Below are positions 34,907 to 44,050 of a stretch of DNA of 64,000 bases, one piece after another (position 1 is the first letter of the stretch; each line of letters starts with the position of its first letter). Under the pieces are notes generated by a model that was not told the origin of the DNA, ran no database searches, and worked only from the letters and a program-made list of their open reading frames with translations. The position numbers were made by a program, and so were the translations under genes. The DNA is from Arachidicoccus terrestris (lineage in GTDB: Bacteria > Bacteroidota > Bacteroidia > Chitinophagales > Chitinophagaceae), in the NCBI RefSeq assembly GCF_020042345.1, contig NZ_CP083387.1, positions 1,488,001 to 1,552,000 of the forward strand, given 5' to 3'.

Positions 34907-36400
34907 TTAAATTAAAAACTCTTTTAATGCGTCAGCGATTTTCCGGTCATTACTGAGTCTGGGGAGTTTATTTTGCCCGCCCAGTTTACCGATGGAGCGC
35001 ATATAATTAATAAAACCGTCCTTCTTGACGGGGGTTATTTTAAGTGGCTGGAGAATACCTCCAGCGATCAAATCGTCATAGTAAGTGTTTTTCTTTCTTA
35101 GATAATTATCAATTGTCAGGGCCAGCTGTTCTATATTTTCCGGCGCCGATTCAAATTCTATCAACCATTCATGATAACTCTTACCTTCTCCCTGGACCAC
35201 CATTGGTGCTACGGTAAATTCTGTAATTTTAGCCCTACAGTTGCCCGCGGCGGCCTGCATCGCATAGTCTACTTCTTCCCCGATCACGTGCTCTCCGAAA
35301 GCAGAGATAAAGTGCTTGGTCCTGCCTGTCACAACGATCCGGTAGGGATCAAGACTGACAAAACGCACTGTGTCCCCGATATCATAGGCCCAAAGGCCCG
35401 CATTATTGCTGATGATCAGGGCATAATTCTGATCCAGTTCCACCTGCTCAAGAGACAACCTTTTGGCACCCGGCTTTCCGTACTCATCTGCCGGAATGAA
35501 TTCAAAGAAAATTCCCGAATTAGTATTGAGTAACATACCTTTTTCCGTCTGCGTATCCTGAAAGGCAAAAAAGCCTTCTGAAGCAGGAAAAAGCTCAATG
35601 CTATCAATTTCCTTGCCAATGGATTCAAAGAGTTTCTGTTTATAAGGCTCAAAATTGACGCCTCCGTATACCAGTAATGAAAAGTTAGGGAAGATCTCTG
35701 AAACCTTCTTACCATGCTTTTCTATCAGCCGATCAAAATACATCTGAACCCAAGGAGGGATTCCACTGATCAGGGTCATGTCTTTGGCACTGGTCTCTTC
35801 TACGATTTTATCCAGTTTGGTCTCCCAGTCTTCAATACAATTGGTTTCATATTTGGGAAGCTGGTTGGTTCTTAAATAAGGCGGGACATGATGATTAACA
35901 ATCCCGCTTAATCTGCCAGATGGCACGCCTCCGATTCTGTCCAGTTCAGGAGAGCCGCTCAGAAAAATCATTTTACCTGCTGTAAAATCAGCGTTTTTTG
36001 TCTGGGCTATATAGCATAGCAGCGCATTACGGGCTGTATTAATGTGGTTAGAGATCGATTCTTTGGAGATAGGGATGTATTTAGCGCCGCTGGTGGTGCC
36101 ACTGGTTTTGGCAAAATACAAGGGCTTACCTTTCCAGAGAATATTTTGTTTTCCTTCCTTTACTTTTTCAACATAAGACTTCAATGCCTCATAATCACGA
36201 ACCGGAATCTGATTTTTAAAATCTTCATAGGTTTTTATCGTTTCAAAGCCATGGTCCTTACCAAATACGGTGTGTTGAGCTGATTTTATCAGGTACTGGC
36301 GGATGCTTTTCTGATCCTCCACCGCGCTCGCCATCTCCTTTTTTATCTTATTATAGATAAAGCCCGCGAAAGGCCTTGCCAATAATGATTTTACGTGCAT
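34907..36400 (-). CDS. GH3-type acyl-adenylating protein
   Basis: A 497-residue member of the GH3 group, named for plant auxin-amino-acid synthetases of the adenylate-forming superfamily. The ATP loop is FAKTSGTTSGAKYIPISK (about residues 104-121), and YDIGDTVRFVSLDPYRIVVTGRTKHFISAFGE carries the hinge region. Plant relatives join acids to amino acids; the bacterial members are common in Bacteroidota but have no proven substrate. It is transcribed alone, with a terminator behind it and the tRNA-Leu gene divergently in front. Confidence 0.85.
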   Translation of the reverse strand: MHVKSLLARPFAGFIYNKIKKEMASAVEDQKSIRQYLIKSAQHTVFGKDHGFETIKTYEDFKNQIPVRDYEALKSYVEKVKEGKQNILWKGKPLYFAKTSGTTSGAKYIPISKESISNHINTARNALLCYIAQTKNADFTAGKMIFLSGSPELDRIGGVPSGRLSGIVNHHVPPYLRTNQLPKYETNCIEDWETKLDKIVEETSAKDMTLISGIPPWVQMYFDRLIEKHGKKVSEIFPNFSLLVYGGVNFEPYKQKLFESIGKEIDSIELFPASEGFFAFQDTQTEKGMLLNTNSGIFFEFIPADEYGKPGAKRLSLEQVELDQNYALIISNNAGLWAYDIGDTVRFVSLDPYRIVVTGRTKHFISAFGEHVIGEEVDYAMQAAAGNCRAKITEFTVAPMVVQGEGKSYHEWLIEFESAPENIEQLALTIDNYLRKKNTYYDDLIAGGILQPLKITPVKKDGFINYMRSIGKLGGQNKLPRLSNDRKIADALKEFLI

Positions 36401-36506
36401 CTTTCTGTACAGTTCTTAAGGCTTCAAATGTAACTTAAATGCGAATGGAAGTCCCAGAAAAAATCGATAAATTCAACAAAAAGAAAATTTCTTTTCGAAT
36501 ATTTTT

Positions 36507-36535
36507 TTGAAATCCAACTTTTCCCATTACTTTTG
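36507..36535 (+). promoter_or_regulatory. Promoter of tRNA-Leu
   Basis: TTG at 36507-36509 and TACTTTTG at 36528-36535, 18 bases apart, match the Bacteroidota promoter form. The tRNA begins 11 bases after the -7 box. Confidence 0.65.
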
Positions 36536-36546
36536 CGCTCCTGAAT

Positions 36547-36633
36547 GCCCAGGTGGCGAAATTGGTAGACGCACTGTGTTCAGGTCGCAGCGTTCGCAAG
36601 GATGTGCTGGTTCGAATCCAGTCCTGGGCACCA
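36547..36633 (+). tRNA. tRNA-Leu (CAG anticodon)
   Basis: A class II tRNA. The acceptor stem GCCCAGG pairs with CCTGGGC. The anticodon stem CTGTG/CGCAG holds the loop TTCAGGT with anticodon CAG, reading CUG codons. A long variable arm follows, as expected for leucine, then the T stem-loop CTGG-TTCGAAT-CCAG. The 3' CCA is encoded (36631-36633). Confidence 0.96.
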
Positions 36634-36636
36634 TAA

Positions 36637-36685
36637 AGAATTAAAAACGACTATAAATCAATTATTTATAGTCGTTTTTAATTCT
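36637..36685 (+). terminator. Terminator of tRNA-Leu
   Basis: Two 22-base arms (36637-36658 and 36664-36685) are perfectly complementary around a 5-base loop. The right arm contains TTTTT. It starts 4 bases after the tRNA CCA. Confidence 0.9.
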
Positions 36686-36765
36686 GGCTATATCAGTTCT
36701 CTGACCACGGAGCAAGGGATTAACACTTTTAACCATAGATTTTTGCCAACCTGAACAAAAAGAAA

Positions 36766-37430
36766 TTAATTGTCTCTTACACCCCTTGCCGAAGATCTGA
36801 AAGATTTAATTTTTGCATTAAAGGCTTCAGCAGATGCATTGGTATTTCTATTATTAAAATAGTTGAGTATTGCCAGGTAATGCGTTTGTAGGGATCTTGA
36901 TACAGTTCTGAAGGAATCTATTGCACAGTCTTCTACTTCATTATACCCCAATGCTAACCTTTTAAAGGCCTGTTCTTTGCTGGTGCATTTGCGGAATATG
37001 GAACTAAGTTTCTGTGAAGGATCATAAGCTTTTTTATGGCCGGATAACCTTCAAATATAAATCCGGCAGCTGGGCTTGTGAGGATGCCCACTTGTTCTGT
37101 GGCTTGAATAACAGATATCTGGCTCTTGCCAGCAGTTGTTTTGGCGTGTCTCCGTTGGCCAAAACTTCGGGTACATATGGCTTTTCTTGTTTTTTTGCCT
37201 CTTCTGTCAGCTTGTTTTCCAGGTCCAGCTCCTGCCACCGGCCACCGATATTTGATTCTGATCTCCTGTACCGCCTCACTTGCCAGCTGCTGTACATGAA
37301 AGCGGTCTACTACCAAATGTGCATGAGGGAAACATTCCGTTTTTCCAGATCGTAATCGATAAAATACTGATGCCTCACTTTAGGAAAAGCGGTACCTTTA
37401 TCATAGGACTTTCTGTTCTGTTCAAAACCC
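36766..37430 (-). pseudogene. ISAon1/ISL3-type transposase, broken
   Basis: Fragments of one DDE transposase appear on the minus strand in different frames. Around 37316 is VVDRFHVQQLASEAVQEIRI. Then, in the next frame (37034-37297), comes LDLENKLTEEAKKQEKPYV and ARARYLLFKPQNKWAS. Then KKLMILHRNLVPYSANAPAK is back in the first frame. The last part (36766-36951) reads HYLAILNYFNNRNTNASAEAF followed by NAKIKSFRS, the well-kept C-terminal motif of ISAon1-family transposases (ISL3-like DDE domain). At least two frameshifts, an early stop and a missing N-terminal part show decay. No terminal repeats were recognised. Confidence 0.8.
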
Positions 37431-37466
37431 GCAATCTACTAGTTTCTATAAAAATACCTGCGATTT

Positions 37467-38999
37467 CTACCCCTGCTGTTCCTCCAACAAAAATTCAGCT
37501 ACTTCCCTGTTTTCAGAAGAAAATGAAATGCCGACGGCCAGTTTCTTTCTCAGATCGGCTACATAAGGTGAAAGGTAGCCCTTTTTCCTGATCTGCTGCA
37601 GGGCCTCAGAGGCAGAACCATCCAGTTTAAGCTCTATTACAAATATGTAAAGGTCCGTTTTAACCAGTACATCACACCTGCCTTTTGCACTATGCACTTC
37701 AGTATATACATCCACTCCAATCAGTTTGAAGGTAAGAAAGGTAATAATGGTAAATATGGACTCAGAATCGACCTTCCAGTGATCATAGGGGATGGTTGCA
37801 ATCAGCGCGTTTAGCTGCCTTACTAATCCTGCTATGTTAGCTGCTTTTAGTGCCACCTGTATATCTTCTATCAGCGCAACTGAATCTACTGACGGCATTT
37901 CCCGGTACTCACTTAGTAATCCATCCAACAGACTAGCTTTTACCTCCTGGTTCGGATATCCCAATTCGTATACCTGGCCGCTGGCAGATATATTTTTAAT
38001 CGTGAGATAACCCGTCTGAAAAAGCAGGGAGCCTGGGTTCGGATGATCTGGATTAAAAGTCGAAAGTGCCAAACTACCCATCCTGATCCCCTCAACATCA
38101 TATATGTTATTTTTTTTCAATATATTTATTAGGAAGCTAGGGGTTCCCGTTGCAAACCAGTAATTACGGAAAACCGGGTCCTTCATAAACTTCAGTACAG
38201 AAAAAGGGTTATAGACGTGCGTTTGCATATTCCAGGTATAACCATTATACCATTCTTTGATCTGAGCCAGTATATCGGGCCTGTTTTTTTGCAATTCAGT
38301 GATTTCCGGGGCAAAACTCTTTTCCAGTTCTTTCTGTGTGATCCCTACAAGACCTCCATATTGAGTCGTCAACGTAATATTATCCAAGTTATTGAGGTCC
38401 GAGAAAATACTTACCTGACTGAACTGACTCACGCCGGTAATCAGCAAAAAACGTATATTTTCATCACTGGCTTTCAGAATAGAATAGAAACTTTTCATAA
38501 TGGAGCGGTTAGTATCCATGAGCCCCGGCTCCTCCAGAAAATCAATGATCGGCTTGTCATATTCGTCTATCAAAATAACAACCTGGCCTTTTAGCGCAGC
38601 TTTTTCAATAAGATCCCTAAAACGATCTTTTATATTGTCCCCGGAAACTGAAAGGCCCAACTGTTTGGCATTTCTATCTAATCCCCGGTTTATTGACTCG
38701 GTAAGCCCGATTTCCTTATAAGGCAATTCCGAAAAATCAAAATGAATTACCGGATGAGACTGAGACCAGTTCCATTTGTCATGAATCCACAGTCCTTCAA
38801 AAAGTTCCTTTTTCCCGCTAAACAGCTGTTCAATGGTATCCACAAGCAGGCTCTTGCCAAAGCGTCTGGGCCGGCTGAGAAAATAGTATTTACCGGTTTC
38901 CACGAGCTGATGGATGATTTCGGTCTTATCAATATAAACATAGCCGCCCTGCCGGATTTCCCTGAAACTCTGCAGGCCGATGGGGTATTTGCGTTGCAT
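37467..38999 (-). CDS. AAA-ATPase-like protein with PD-(D/E)XK nuclease domain (DUF1703 type)
   Basis: A 510-residue protein of a family common in Bacteroidota accessory DNA. The N-terminal AAA-like domain opens YPIGLQSFREIRQGGYVYID, with Walker A RPRRFGKS (residues 43-50) and Walker B VVILIDEYDKPI. The C-terminal domain has a nuclease-like GRCDVLVKTDLYIFVIELKL pattern (D-x-n-E-x-K). The ATG at 38999 is chosen because family members start with this motif; the longer frame back to 39182 has no homology-like content. Its role is unknown. Defence or mobile-element association is inferred from the domain pair and its place beside a transposase relic and a tRNA. Confidence 0.85.
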   Translation of the reverse strand: MQRKYPIGLQSFREIRQGGYVYIDKTEIIHQLVETGKYYFLSRPRRFGKSLLVDTIEQLFSGKKELFEGLWIHDKWNWSQSHPVIHFDFSELPYKEIGLTESINRGLDRNAKQLGLSVSGDNIKDRFRDLIEKAALKGQVVILIDEYDKPIIDFLEEPGLMDTNRSIMKSFYSILKASDENIRFLLITGVSQFSQVSIFSDLNNLDNITLTTQYGGLVGITQKELEKSFAPEITELQKNRPDILAQIKEWYNGYTWNMQTHVYNPFSVLKFMKDPVFRNYWFATGTPSFLINILKKNNIYDVEGIRMGSLALSTFNPDHPNPGSLLFQTGYLTIKNISASGQVYELGYPNQEVKASLLDGLLSEYREMPSVDSVALIEDIQVALKAANIAGLVRQLNALIATIPYDHWKVDSESIFTIITFLTFKLIGVDVYTEVHSAKGRCDVLVKTDLYIFVIELKLDGSASEALQQIRKKGYLSPYVADLRKKLAVGISFSSENREVAEFLLEEQQG

Positions 39000-39296
39000 A
39001 GGACAAAGATACGAACAATCCTTTGCTTCTATTGTTTTTCCAGCATATCTAAAGAACAAAAAGCCCAGGTCAAAGCAGCAAAAACAATCAAGGGTATACA
39101 ATCGTCCAACTCCAGTAAGTAAACGGTCTTTTTTGACCTGTAACTCGACCGGATATGTAATTGTGATATAGGCTTTAGACAAACAGGGCGCGCCAAATTT
39201 TGCACGACAAGCGAATTATCGAGCGTAAAAAAGCACATCAAACAAAAATTGACATTCTCTTTCTCAAAAAAGGGATATCGATTATATACATTCAAT

Positions 39297-40121
39297 TTAC
39301 AGAGTCGCTGCCGCAAAATCAGGCAACTTTATCTTATATCTGAAAGCTCCATGGCCTAAATCATCTTTTTCCATCAGCAACTCATGCGAATCCTGACTAA
39401 TCCAAAACGTTTCTGTGAACTTCATCCCTTTATAGCTGGCTTCCATAAATAACTTCCAACACCGCACTTTAGCGGCACTTCCATATACAGAAATGCTGTC
39501 TTCGCCGGTCACTTTGTAAACCAGCCTTTGCGGTGTTTCGATACCCGCATCATAAAAATTAATAGCAAATATTTTATGTTGATCCATGGGTAGCATTTCA
39601 AAGGTTTCCAAATCCAGATTCCAATTTAAATTGGGTTGATCAAATGCCAGAATAAGCCCCTTTTTCTGATTACCGGTAACCGAATCTGCCGCCTGGATGT
39701 GATCAGAATACCAGTTGTAAGCCACCACACCACGGTGGCTTTGTTGAGAATGGTATAATGGAAGGAAATCAGTGTAATTGTTGACAGATATAAAATGCTC
39801 AAAACGGGCAGAATCAGAAGACAGCCAGTTCTGTTTAGTTACAAAAACTTTGTGGTTGTCCCGCTTTGCAACAGACACCCTTCTTTGCCAGAGCCTCATA
39901 TTGTGTTGCCTTTTAACCCCAGGTATCGTAGTATAAACCAAATACTGACGCAATCCAGGTTTCAGATACTGTGTGTTTAAAACAGAATTGTCAGGAAGAT
40001 ATACCGTATCTAATCCTTTATTGACGCCTAGAGGGGGTTCGGTATTTGAACCGTATACATTTGTTATTGGACTTAACAATAGTGCTGTAGCCCAGAACAA
40101 AAGGCATTTAAATGGCTTCAT
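39297..40121 (-). CDS. Hypothetical exported protein
   Basis: A 274-residue protein with a signal peptide (MKPFKCLLFWATALLLSPIT, cleavage near VYG). ATG 40121 is preferred to the TTG nine bases upstream. The mature part has no cysteine-rich or lipobox motif and reads as a beta-rich periplasmic protein (LDTVYLPDNSVLNTQYLKPG, RLVYKVTGEDSISVYG, CWKLFMEASYKGMKFTETFW). The last part recalls proteins that handle a thioester- or DUF3108-like fold, but I do not recognise the family. It stands alone on the minus strand before the metal-related group. Confidence 0.7.
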   Translation of the reverse strand: MKPFKCLLFWATALLLSPITNVYGSNTEPPLGVNKGLDTVYLPDNSVLNTQYLKPGLRQYLVYTTIPGVKRQHNMRLWQRRVSVAKRDNHKVFVTKQNWLSSDSARFEHFISVNNYTDFLPLYHSQQSHRGVVAYNWYSDHIQAADSVTGNQKKGLILAFDQPNLNWNLDLETFEMLPMDQHKIFAINFYDAGIETPQRLVYKVTGEDSISVYGSAAKVRCWKLFMEASYKGMKFTETFWISQDSHELLMEKDDLGHGAFRYKIKLPDFAAATL

Positions 40122-40304
40122 CGTGTCCAACTTTTATAACGTGGAAAGAAACCGTAAATTTATTCAATCTATGTAATCTGGGCAAGCCATTCATAACGCT
40201 ATTCAGCTATTTATACTATTTTCAGTACGCCTAGAGTGCACACCATACGTGAACGTCAGATTGGCAATAAATAAGAACGTTCAGATAACGCAACCTAAAA
40301 TAAC

Positions 40305-40394
40305 TTATTGTACGGCGTCGTCCTTGCTGCAGGAACTTACGCAAAAAGTCAGGGCCGCAAAAATAAAAGCGATAGGTGCCAATTGTTTTTTCGT
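40305..40394 (-). pseudogene. Probable truncated lipoprotein gene
   Basis: The minus frame reads KKQLAPIAFIFAALTFCVSS, then CSKDDAVQ and a stop. This is an almost perfect Bacteroidota lipoprotein signal (KK, hydrophobic core, lipobox VSSC, then SKDD), but the codon where ATG is expected is ACG (40392-40394) and the frame stops six residues after the lipid cysteine. Using the TTG at 40380-40382 would give a 25-residue precursor. Either a gene with a mutated start and an early stop, or a very small lipoprotein. Confidence 0.45.
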
Positions 40395-40554
40395 TATCTC
40401 ACTGTTTGGGTTCTGCGGTTATATCATTAAATACAAAGCACTTGCGAATATAAACTGATTTTTCAACACACTCCCAAAGAGGTCGTGTATTTTCCTCTAA
40501 TTCATCAATCTCCCAAAACCCTGATTTTAACAATTTCACCTCCATAAAGTCTGT
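40395..40554. other. Intergenic region before the metal-related group
   Basis: A minus-strand frame (40399-40542, reading MEVKLLKSGFWEIDELEENT) is open but matches nothing known. No other structure is supported here. Confidence 0.3.
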
Positions 40555-40562
40555 TAACTTTG
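40555..40562 (+). promoter_or_regulatory. Probable -7 element of the HYC_CC_PP-like gene
   Basis: TAACTTTG fits TAnnTTTG. It overlaps the TTG at 40560, so translation more likely begins at TTG 40569 or ATG 40596. Confidence 0.45.
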
Positions 40563-40568
40563 ACCGGA

Positions 40569-41060
40569 TTGAAAAAGTTAGTTTCCATATTCTTAATGGC
40601 GCTCTATGCCATGTCGGTCTCTGCATCTGTAGTGAGCATACGCTATTGCGGCCCTATGCAGGGAAAGGTCATTATTTCTGCCTTAGAAAGTAATGATTGT
40701 TGCTGCGCTGACAGCCATAATATGGAGATGTGGCAGGGCCTTGTAAAATCAGATATAGTTTTCAATCAGTCCAGCGATGCCAGTGCCGCTCTTATCGGCA
40801 AGACAGACACAGTGACGCCAAAGGCCTGCTGTGCTGAGATTGTTTTACAATCAAGGCTCGCTGCCAATCAGCTCATTAATGCAGAAACAATCAGTGCCCT
40901 GGGTAGGACGCCACAGTTATTGCCGGCAATTATTTTGCAGCATATAACTTACCGGCCGGTTTTATTAATGCTTCATAAACCGATTGCGGTCTCCGTTAAG
41001 CCACCGCCACCGGCGATCCCCCTCTACAAGTTATTTCAGAGATTTACCTTCTACGGATAG
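40569..41060 (+). CDS. HYC_CC_PP-type exported protein
   Basis: A protein of about 163 residues with an N-terminal signal peptide (KKLVSIFLMALYAMSVSAS). The order YC (Cys27), CCC (Cys44-46), ACC (Cys87-88), then PPPP near residue 145 fits the Bacteroidota HYC_CC_PP family, which is found beside copper or heavy-metal genes. The cysteines suggest metal binding in the periplasm. Start: TTG 40569 gives a normal signal peptide; TTG 40560 overlaps the -7 box. The HMA-domain gene follows after about 190 bases. Confidence 0.7.
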   Translation: MKKLVSIFLMALYAMSVSASVVSIRYCGPMQGKVIISALESNDCCCADSHNMEMWQGLVKSDIVFNQSSDASAALIGKTDTVTPKACCAEIVLQSRLAANQLINAETISALGRTPQLLPAIILQHITYRPVLLMLHKPIAVSVKPPPPAIPLYKLFQRFTFYG

Positions 41061-41247
41061 GAGACTTCAATAAAATCCACTTCATATAAGTCTGCCAGCC
41101 ATGTCAACAGTGAACACTGTGATAGTATTATCACTATTAAAGTGGCTGTATAGATATTTGATGTAAGTTTCATCTTTCAGTGGGCTGCAAGGTGAATGTA
41201 CCAGCTTCCGTATATGGAAGATTTAATAATTGAAAAAAGTCTCTATC

Positions 41248-41595
41248 ATGAAAACACTATTAATTATATTTAGCTTTATACTTATCAGTACACAAATTAG
41301 CTTTGGTCAAAAAAAGCAAATCGTAACTGATACGGTTTCCGTTGACGGTGTTTGCGAACAATGCAAGGAAAGAATTGAAGATGCAGCCTTTATAAAGGGC
41401 GTAAAAAAGGCAGACTGGAACAAAACGACCAAAAAACTGCTCATTATATATGACCAGCATAAAACCACTCTTAAAGCAATTGAAACAAGTATCGCAAAGG
41501 CGGGGCACAATGCAGGAGAAATAAAAGCTTTACCGGCTGACTATAACAAACTACCCTCATGTTGCGCCTACAAAGACCCGCAGATTGTCCATTAA
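41248..41595 (+). CDS. Exported HMA-domain metal-binding protein
   Basis: A 115-residue protein from ATG 41248 (MKTLLIIFSFILISTQISFG), a signal peptide followed by one heavy-metal-associated domain. The metal motif is GVCEQCKERIE (Cys36, Cys39), the usual C-x-x-C for Cu(I) or similar soft metals. A CC pair lies near the end (PSCCAYKD). A TTG six codons earlier is possible but less likely. The gene overlaps the following TonB receptor by 11 bases, a sign of translational coupling. It probably delivers or traps metal in the periplasm next to the receptor. Confidence 0.85.
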   Translation: MKTLLIIFSFILISTQISFGQKKQIVTDTVSVDGVCEQCKERIEDAAFIKGVKKADWNKTTKKLLIIYDQHKTTLKAIETSIAKAGHNAGEIKALPADYNKLPSCCAYKDPQIVH

Positions 41596-43894
41596 ATTCC
41601 GGTTCTACATTAGACTATTTGTTTCCGGGGTATTTTTATTTGGCGTCTTTTTGGAGAACACAGCATCGGCGCAGACTGTTTTTCCAGCAACCGGCACTTC
41701 CCTATTGGAAGGAAAAGTAATAGATGCTAAGGATAAGAAACCCTTACAGGGAGCAAGTGTATCCTTTTTGAATGTGCATAAGGGAGTGATTTCTGATATC
41801 AATGGCCACTTCCAACTACCGGTAAAGAAAGGAGACCGTTATTTAAAGCTGGTAGCCAGGTATGTTGGATACCAGTCAGATACGCTCTCCCTCAAGCCAG
41901 ACTTTAATCCAGACTCCACGAGTCTGTCTATTTTACTGTACCCTCAGGACCTGAAGACGGATGAGTCAGCCGTTACCGTTCGTTATGAAAGGAAAAGTAC
42001 CGAGATCAGCCTTCTCGGCGCTATTAAACAAGAGAAAATTGGCGGCGCTGAACTCCTTCGGGCTGCCTGTTGTAATCTAAGCGAAAGTTTCGAGACGACA
42101 CCCTCTGTGGATATTGGTTATACGGACGCAGTGAGTGGCTATCGTCAGATTGAAATGCTGGGCCTTGCAGGATCAAATACTTTCTATACACGGGAAAACG
42201 TCCCGGAAAACAGAGGGTTGGCTTCTGTTACCGGTTTAACATTCACCCCCGGGACATGGTTAGAAGGTATACAGTTAAGCAAGGGTACAGGGTCCGTTGT
42301 AAACGGCTACGAAGGAGTGGCGGGGCAGATCAATACGGAATGGCTAAAGCCATTTGAAAAAACAGCACCCCGGCTCCTGTTAAATGGCTATCAAAGTATC
42401 CAGGGGAGATCAGAAGGCAATCTCGTGTTTAATCATCACTTAAACGATGCAGTCAGTACGAACCTACTGCTGTACGGTCGGTCTGACTGGCATCGCAATG
42501 ATGAGAACAAGGATGGATTTATGGATAATCCGGTCGGCAAACTGTTTGTAGGTTCCAACAGATGGTTTTATTTTAGTCCAAAAGGCTTCGAGGTTCAAGG
42601 GGGCGTAAAAGCCGTTTATATGGATGGCACTGGAGGTCAATTAAATTTTCAGTTCGACAAGAACCAGCCGGTAAACGATGACAGCTGGGGCTATCACAGT
42701 AAAATTAAAAGACTGGAAGGGTGGGCGAAAATCGGTAAGGTATATGTGGACAAGCCATATAAAAGTATGGGGCTTCAACTATCGGGTGTCACGCATGAGC
42801 AACGGAGTCTGTATGGCGACCGCATCTATAACGCGGATCAAAAGAGTTTCTATGCCAATTACATCTATCAGTCAATCATCTCCAATACCAATCATGTTAT
42901 AAAGGCGGGTGTCAGTTTTCAGGCGGACAATTTTAAAGAGAATTTTGACAATTGGAAAATGCAGCGAAATGAAATTGCTCCCGGGGCCTTTATGGAATAT
43001 ACCTATAATTATCTGTCGAAATTAAATATCGTAGCAGGCCTCCGCGGGGACCATCACAACCTTTTCGGCAATTTTCTGACACCGCGGCTCCATATTAGGT
43101 ATGCCCCTTTTGAGAGAACAGCGATACGGGCATCCATTGGCAGGGCGCAGAGAACAGCCAATTTTTTGTCAGAAAATACCGGGCTGATGGCTAGCAATCG
43201 TCAATTTATGCTAAATGGCATTTCTTTAACAGAGACTAAACAGGATGCCTACCCCCTCAAACCCGAAATTGCCTGGAATACCGGAATGAATATTACCCAG
43301 AAATTTACTTTGGGTTATAGAGAAGGTTCATTCACTGTCGACTACTATTATACGGATTTTCGAAATCAAATAGTAACCGATTTTGAATCTGCAGGTCTGG
43401 TCAACTTTTATAACTTGTCGGGAAAGTCATATTCTCATAGTCTGAATTTTCAGCTAGACTACGAATTAATCCATAAATTGAATCTCAGATGGGCCTACCG
43501 GTATCTGGATGTAAAATCCACTTATGGAGGTACGCTTAAAGAGCGCCCGCTTGTTGCAAAAGACCGGGCTTTTTTCAATGCCAATTACGAAACGCGCAAC
43601 AAATGGAAATTCAACTACACCCTGCAATGGATCTCGGCAAAAAGATTACCGGTAAGTAACGTATATCCGGAAAAGCAATCGCCTTCATTCTTTCAGATGA
43701 ATGCACAGCTCAACAAAAGTTTCATGTCTGATAAACTGGAATTATACGTAGGTGCCGAGAATCTTACCAATTATATGCAGAAGCCATTAATACTTTTAGC
43801 GTCGCATCCGGCAGACCCGGGATTCGACGCCTCACAAGTGTGGGGTCCGGTTATGGGAAGAAACCTGTACATCGGCTTTAGATGGAAACTATAG
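41585..43894 (+). CDS. TonB-dependent receptor, metal-related
   Basis: A 769-residue outer-membrane receptor. It begins at TTG 41585 inside the end of the HMA gene, and no ATG with a signal peptide exists downstream, so the TTG start is accepted. After the signal peptide (to about residue 30) comes a carboxypeptidase-regulatory-like domain (40-118, LLEGKVIDAKDKKPLQGASV). The plug lies at about 145-245 (LSESFETTPSVDIGYTDAVS), and the barrel ends in GRNLYIGFRWKL. A vicinal Cys162-Cys163 at the start of the plug is unusual and could touch metal. With the HMA and HYC_CC_PP genes, import of copper or a copper complex is inferred. Confidence 0.85.
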   Translation: MSIKFRFYIRLFVSGVFLFGVFLENTASAQTVFPATGTSLLEGKVIDAKDKKPLQGASVSFLNVHKGVISDINGHFQLPVKKGDRYLKLVARYVGYQSDTLSLKPDFNPDSTSLSILLYPQDLKTDESAVTVRYERKSTEISLLGAIKQEKIGGAELLRAACCNLSESFETTPSVDIGYTDAVSGYRQIEMLGLAGSNTFYTRENVPENRGLASVTGLTFTPGTWLEGIQLSKGTGSVVNGYEGVAGQINTEWLKPFEKTAPRLLLNGYQSIQGRSEGNLVFNHHLNDAVSTNLLLYGRSDWHRNDENKDGFMDNPVGKLFVGSNRWFYFSPKGFEVQGGVKAVYMDGTGGQLNFQFDKNQPVNDDSWGYHSKIKRLEGWAKIGKVYVDKPYKSMGLQLSGVTHEQRSLYGDRIYNADQKSFYANYIYQSIISNTNHVIKAGVSFQADNFKENFDNWKMQRNEIAPGAFMEYTYNYLSKLNIVAGLRGDHHNLFGNFLTPRLHIRYAPFERTAIRASIGRAQRTANFLSENTGLMASNRQFMLNGISLTETKQDAYPLKPEIAWNTGMNITQKFTLGYREGSFTVDYYYTDFRNQIVTDFESAGLVNFYNLSGKSYSHSLNFQLDYELIHKLNLRWAYRYLDVKSTYGGTLKERPLVAKDRAFFNANYETRNKWKFNYTLQWISAKRLPVSNVYPEKQSPSFFQMNAQLNKSFMSDKLELYVGAENLTNYMQKPLILLASHPADPGFDASQVWGPVMGRNLYIGFRWKL

Positions 43895-43930
43895 TGTCTA
43901 CCGGTTGTCTGTAAAGATAAAAACAAGTAT

Positions 43931-43960
43931 AGAAGGTAGCGATTTTGTCGCTACCTTCTT
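43931..43960. terminator. Bidirectional terminator, TonB receptor/Y-x4-D lipoprotein
   Basis: AGAAGGTAGCGA and TCGCTACCTTCT form a perfect 12-base stem with a 4-6 base loop, with T-rich sequence on the plus side (TTCTCTT). The two flanking genes converge on it. Confidence 0.85.
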
Positions 43961-44050
43961 CTCTTATTACCGTATTATAACCACATCAGCAAACCTCCAC
44001 TCTTCTTAAAAAGACAGGTAATATTGTTGTAATTAATCAATGGTCACTAT

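Noticed and set aside
36547-36633. tRNA-Leu as an att site with a repeated 3' end
   Set aside because: No second copy of the tRNA 3' end was found downstream within the window.
39000-39182. N-terminal extension of the AAA/PD-(D/E)XK protein
   Set aside because: The family starts at MQRKYPIGLQ; the 61 extra codons look like upstream non-coding sequence.
40399-40542. Minus-strand small ORF reading MEVKLLKSGFWEIDELEENT
   Set aside because: It has no homology that I recognise and no upstream promoter; too little to call a gene.
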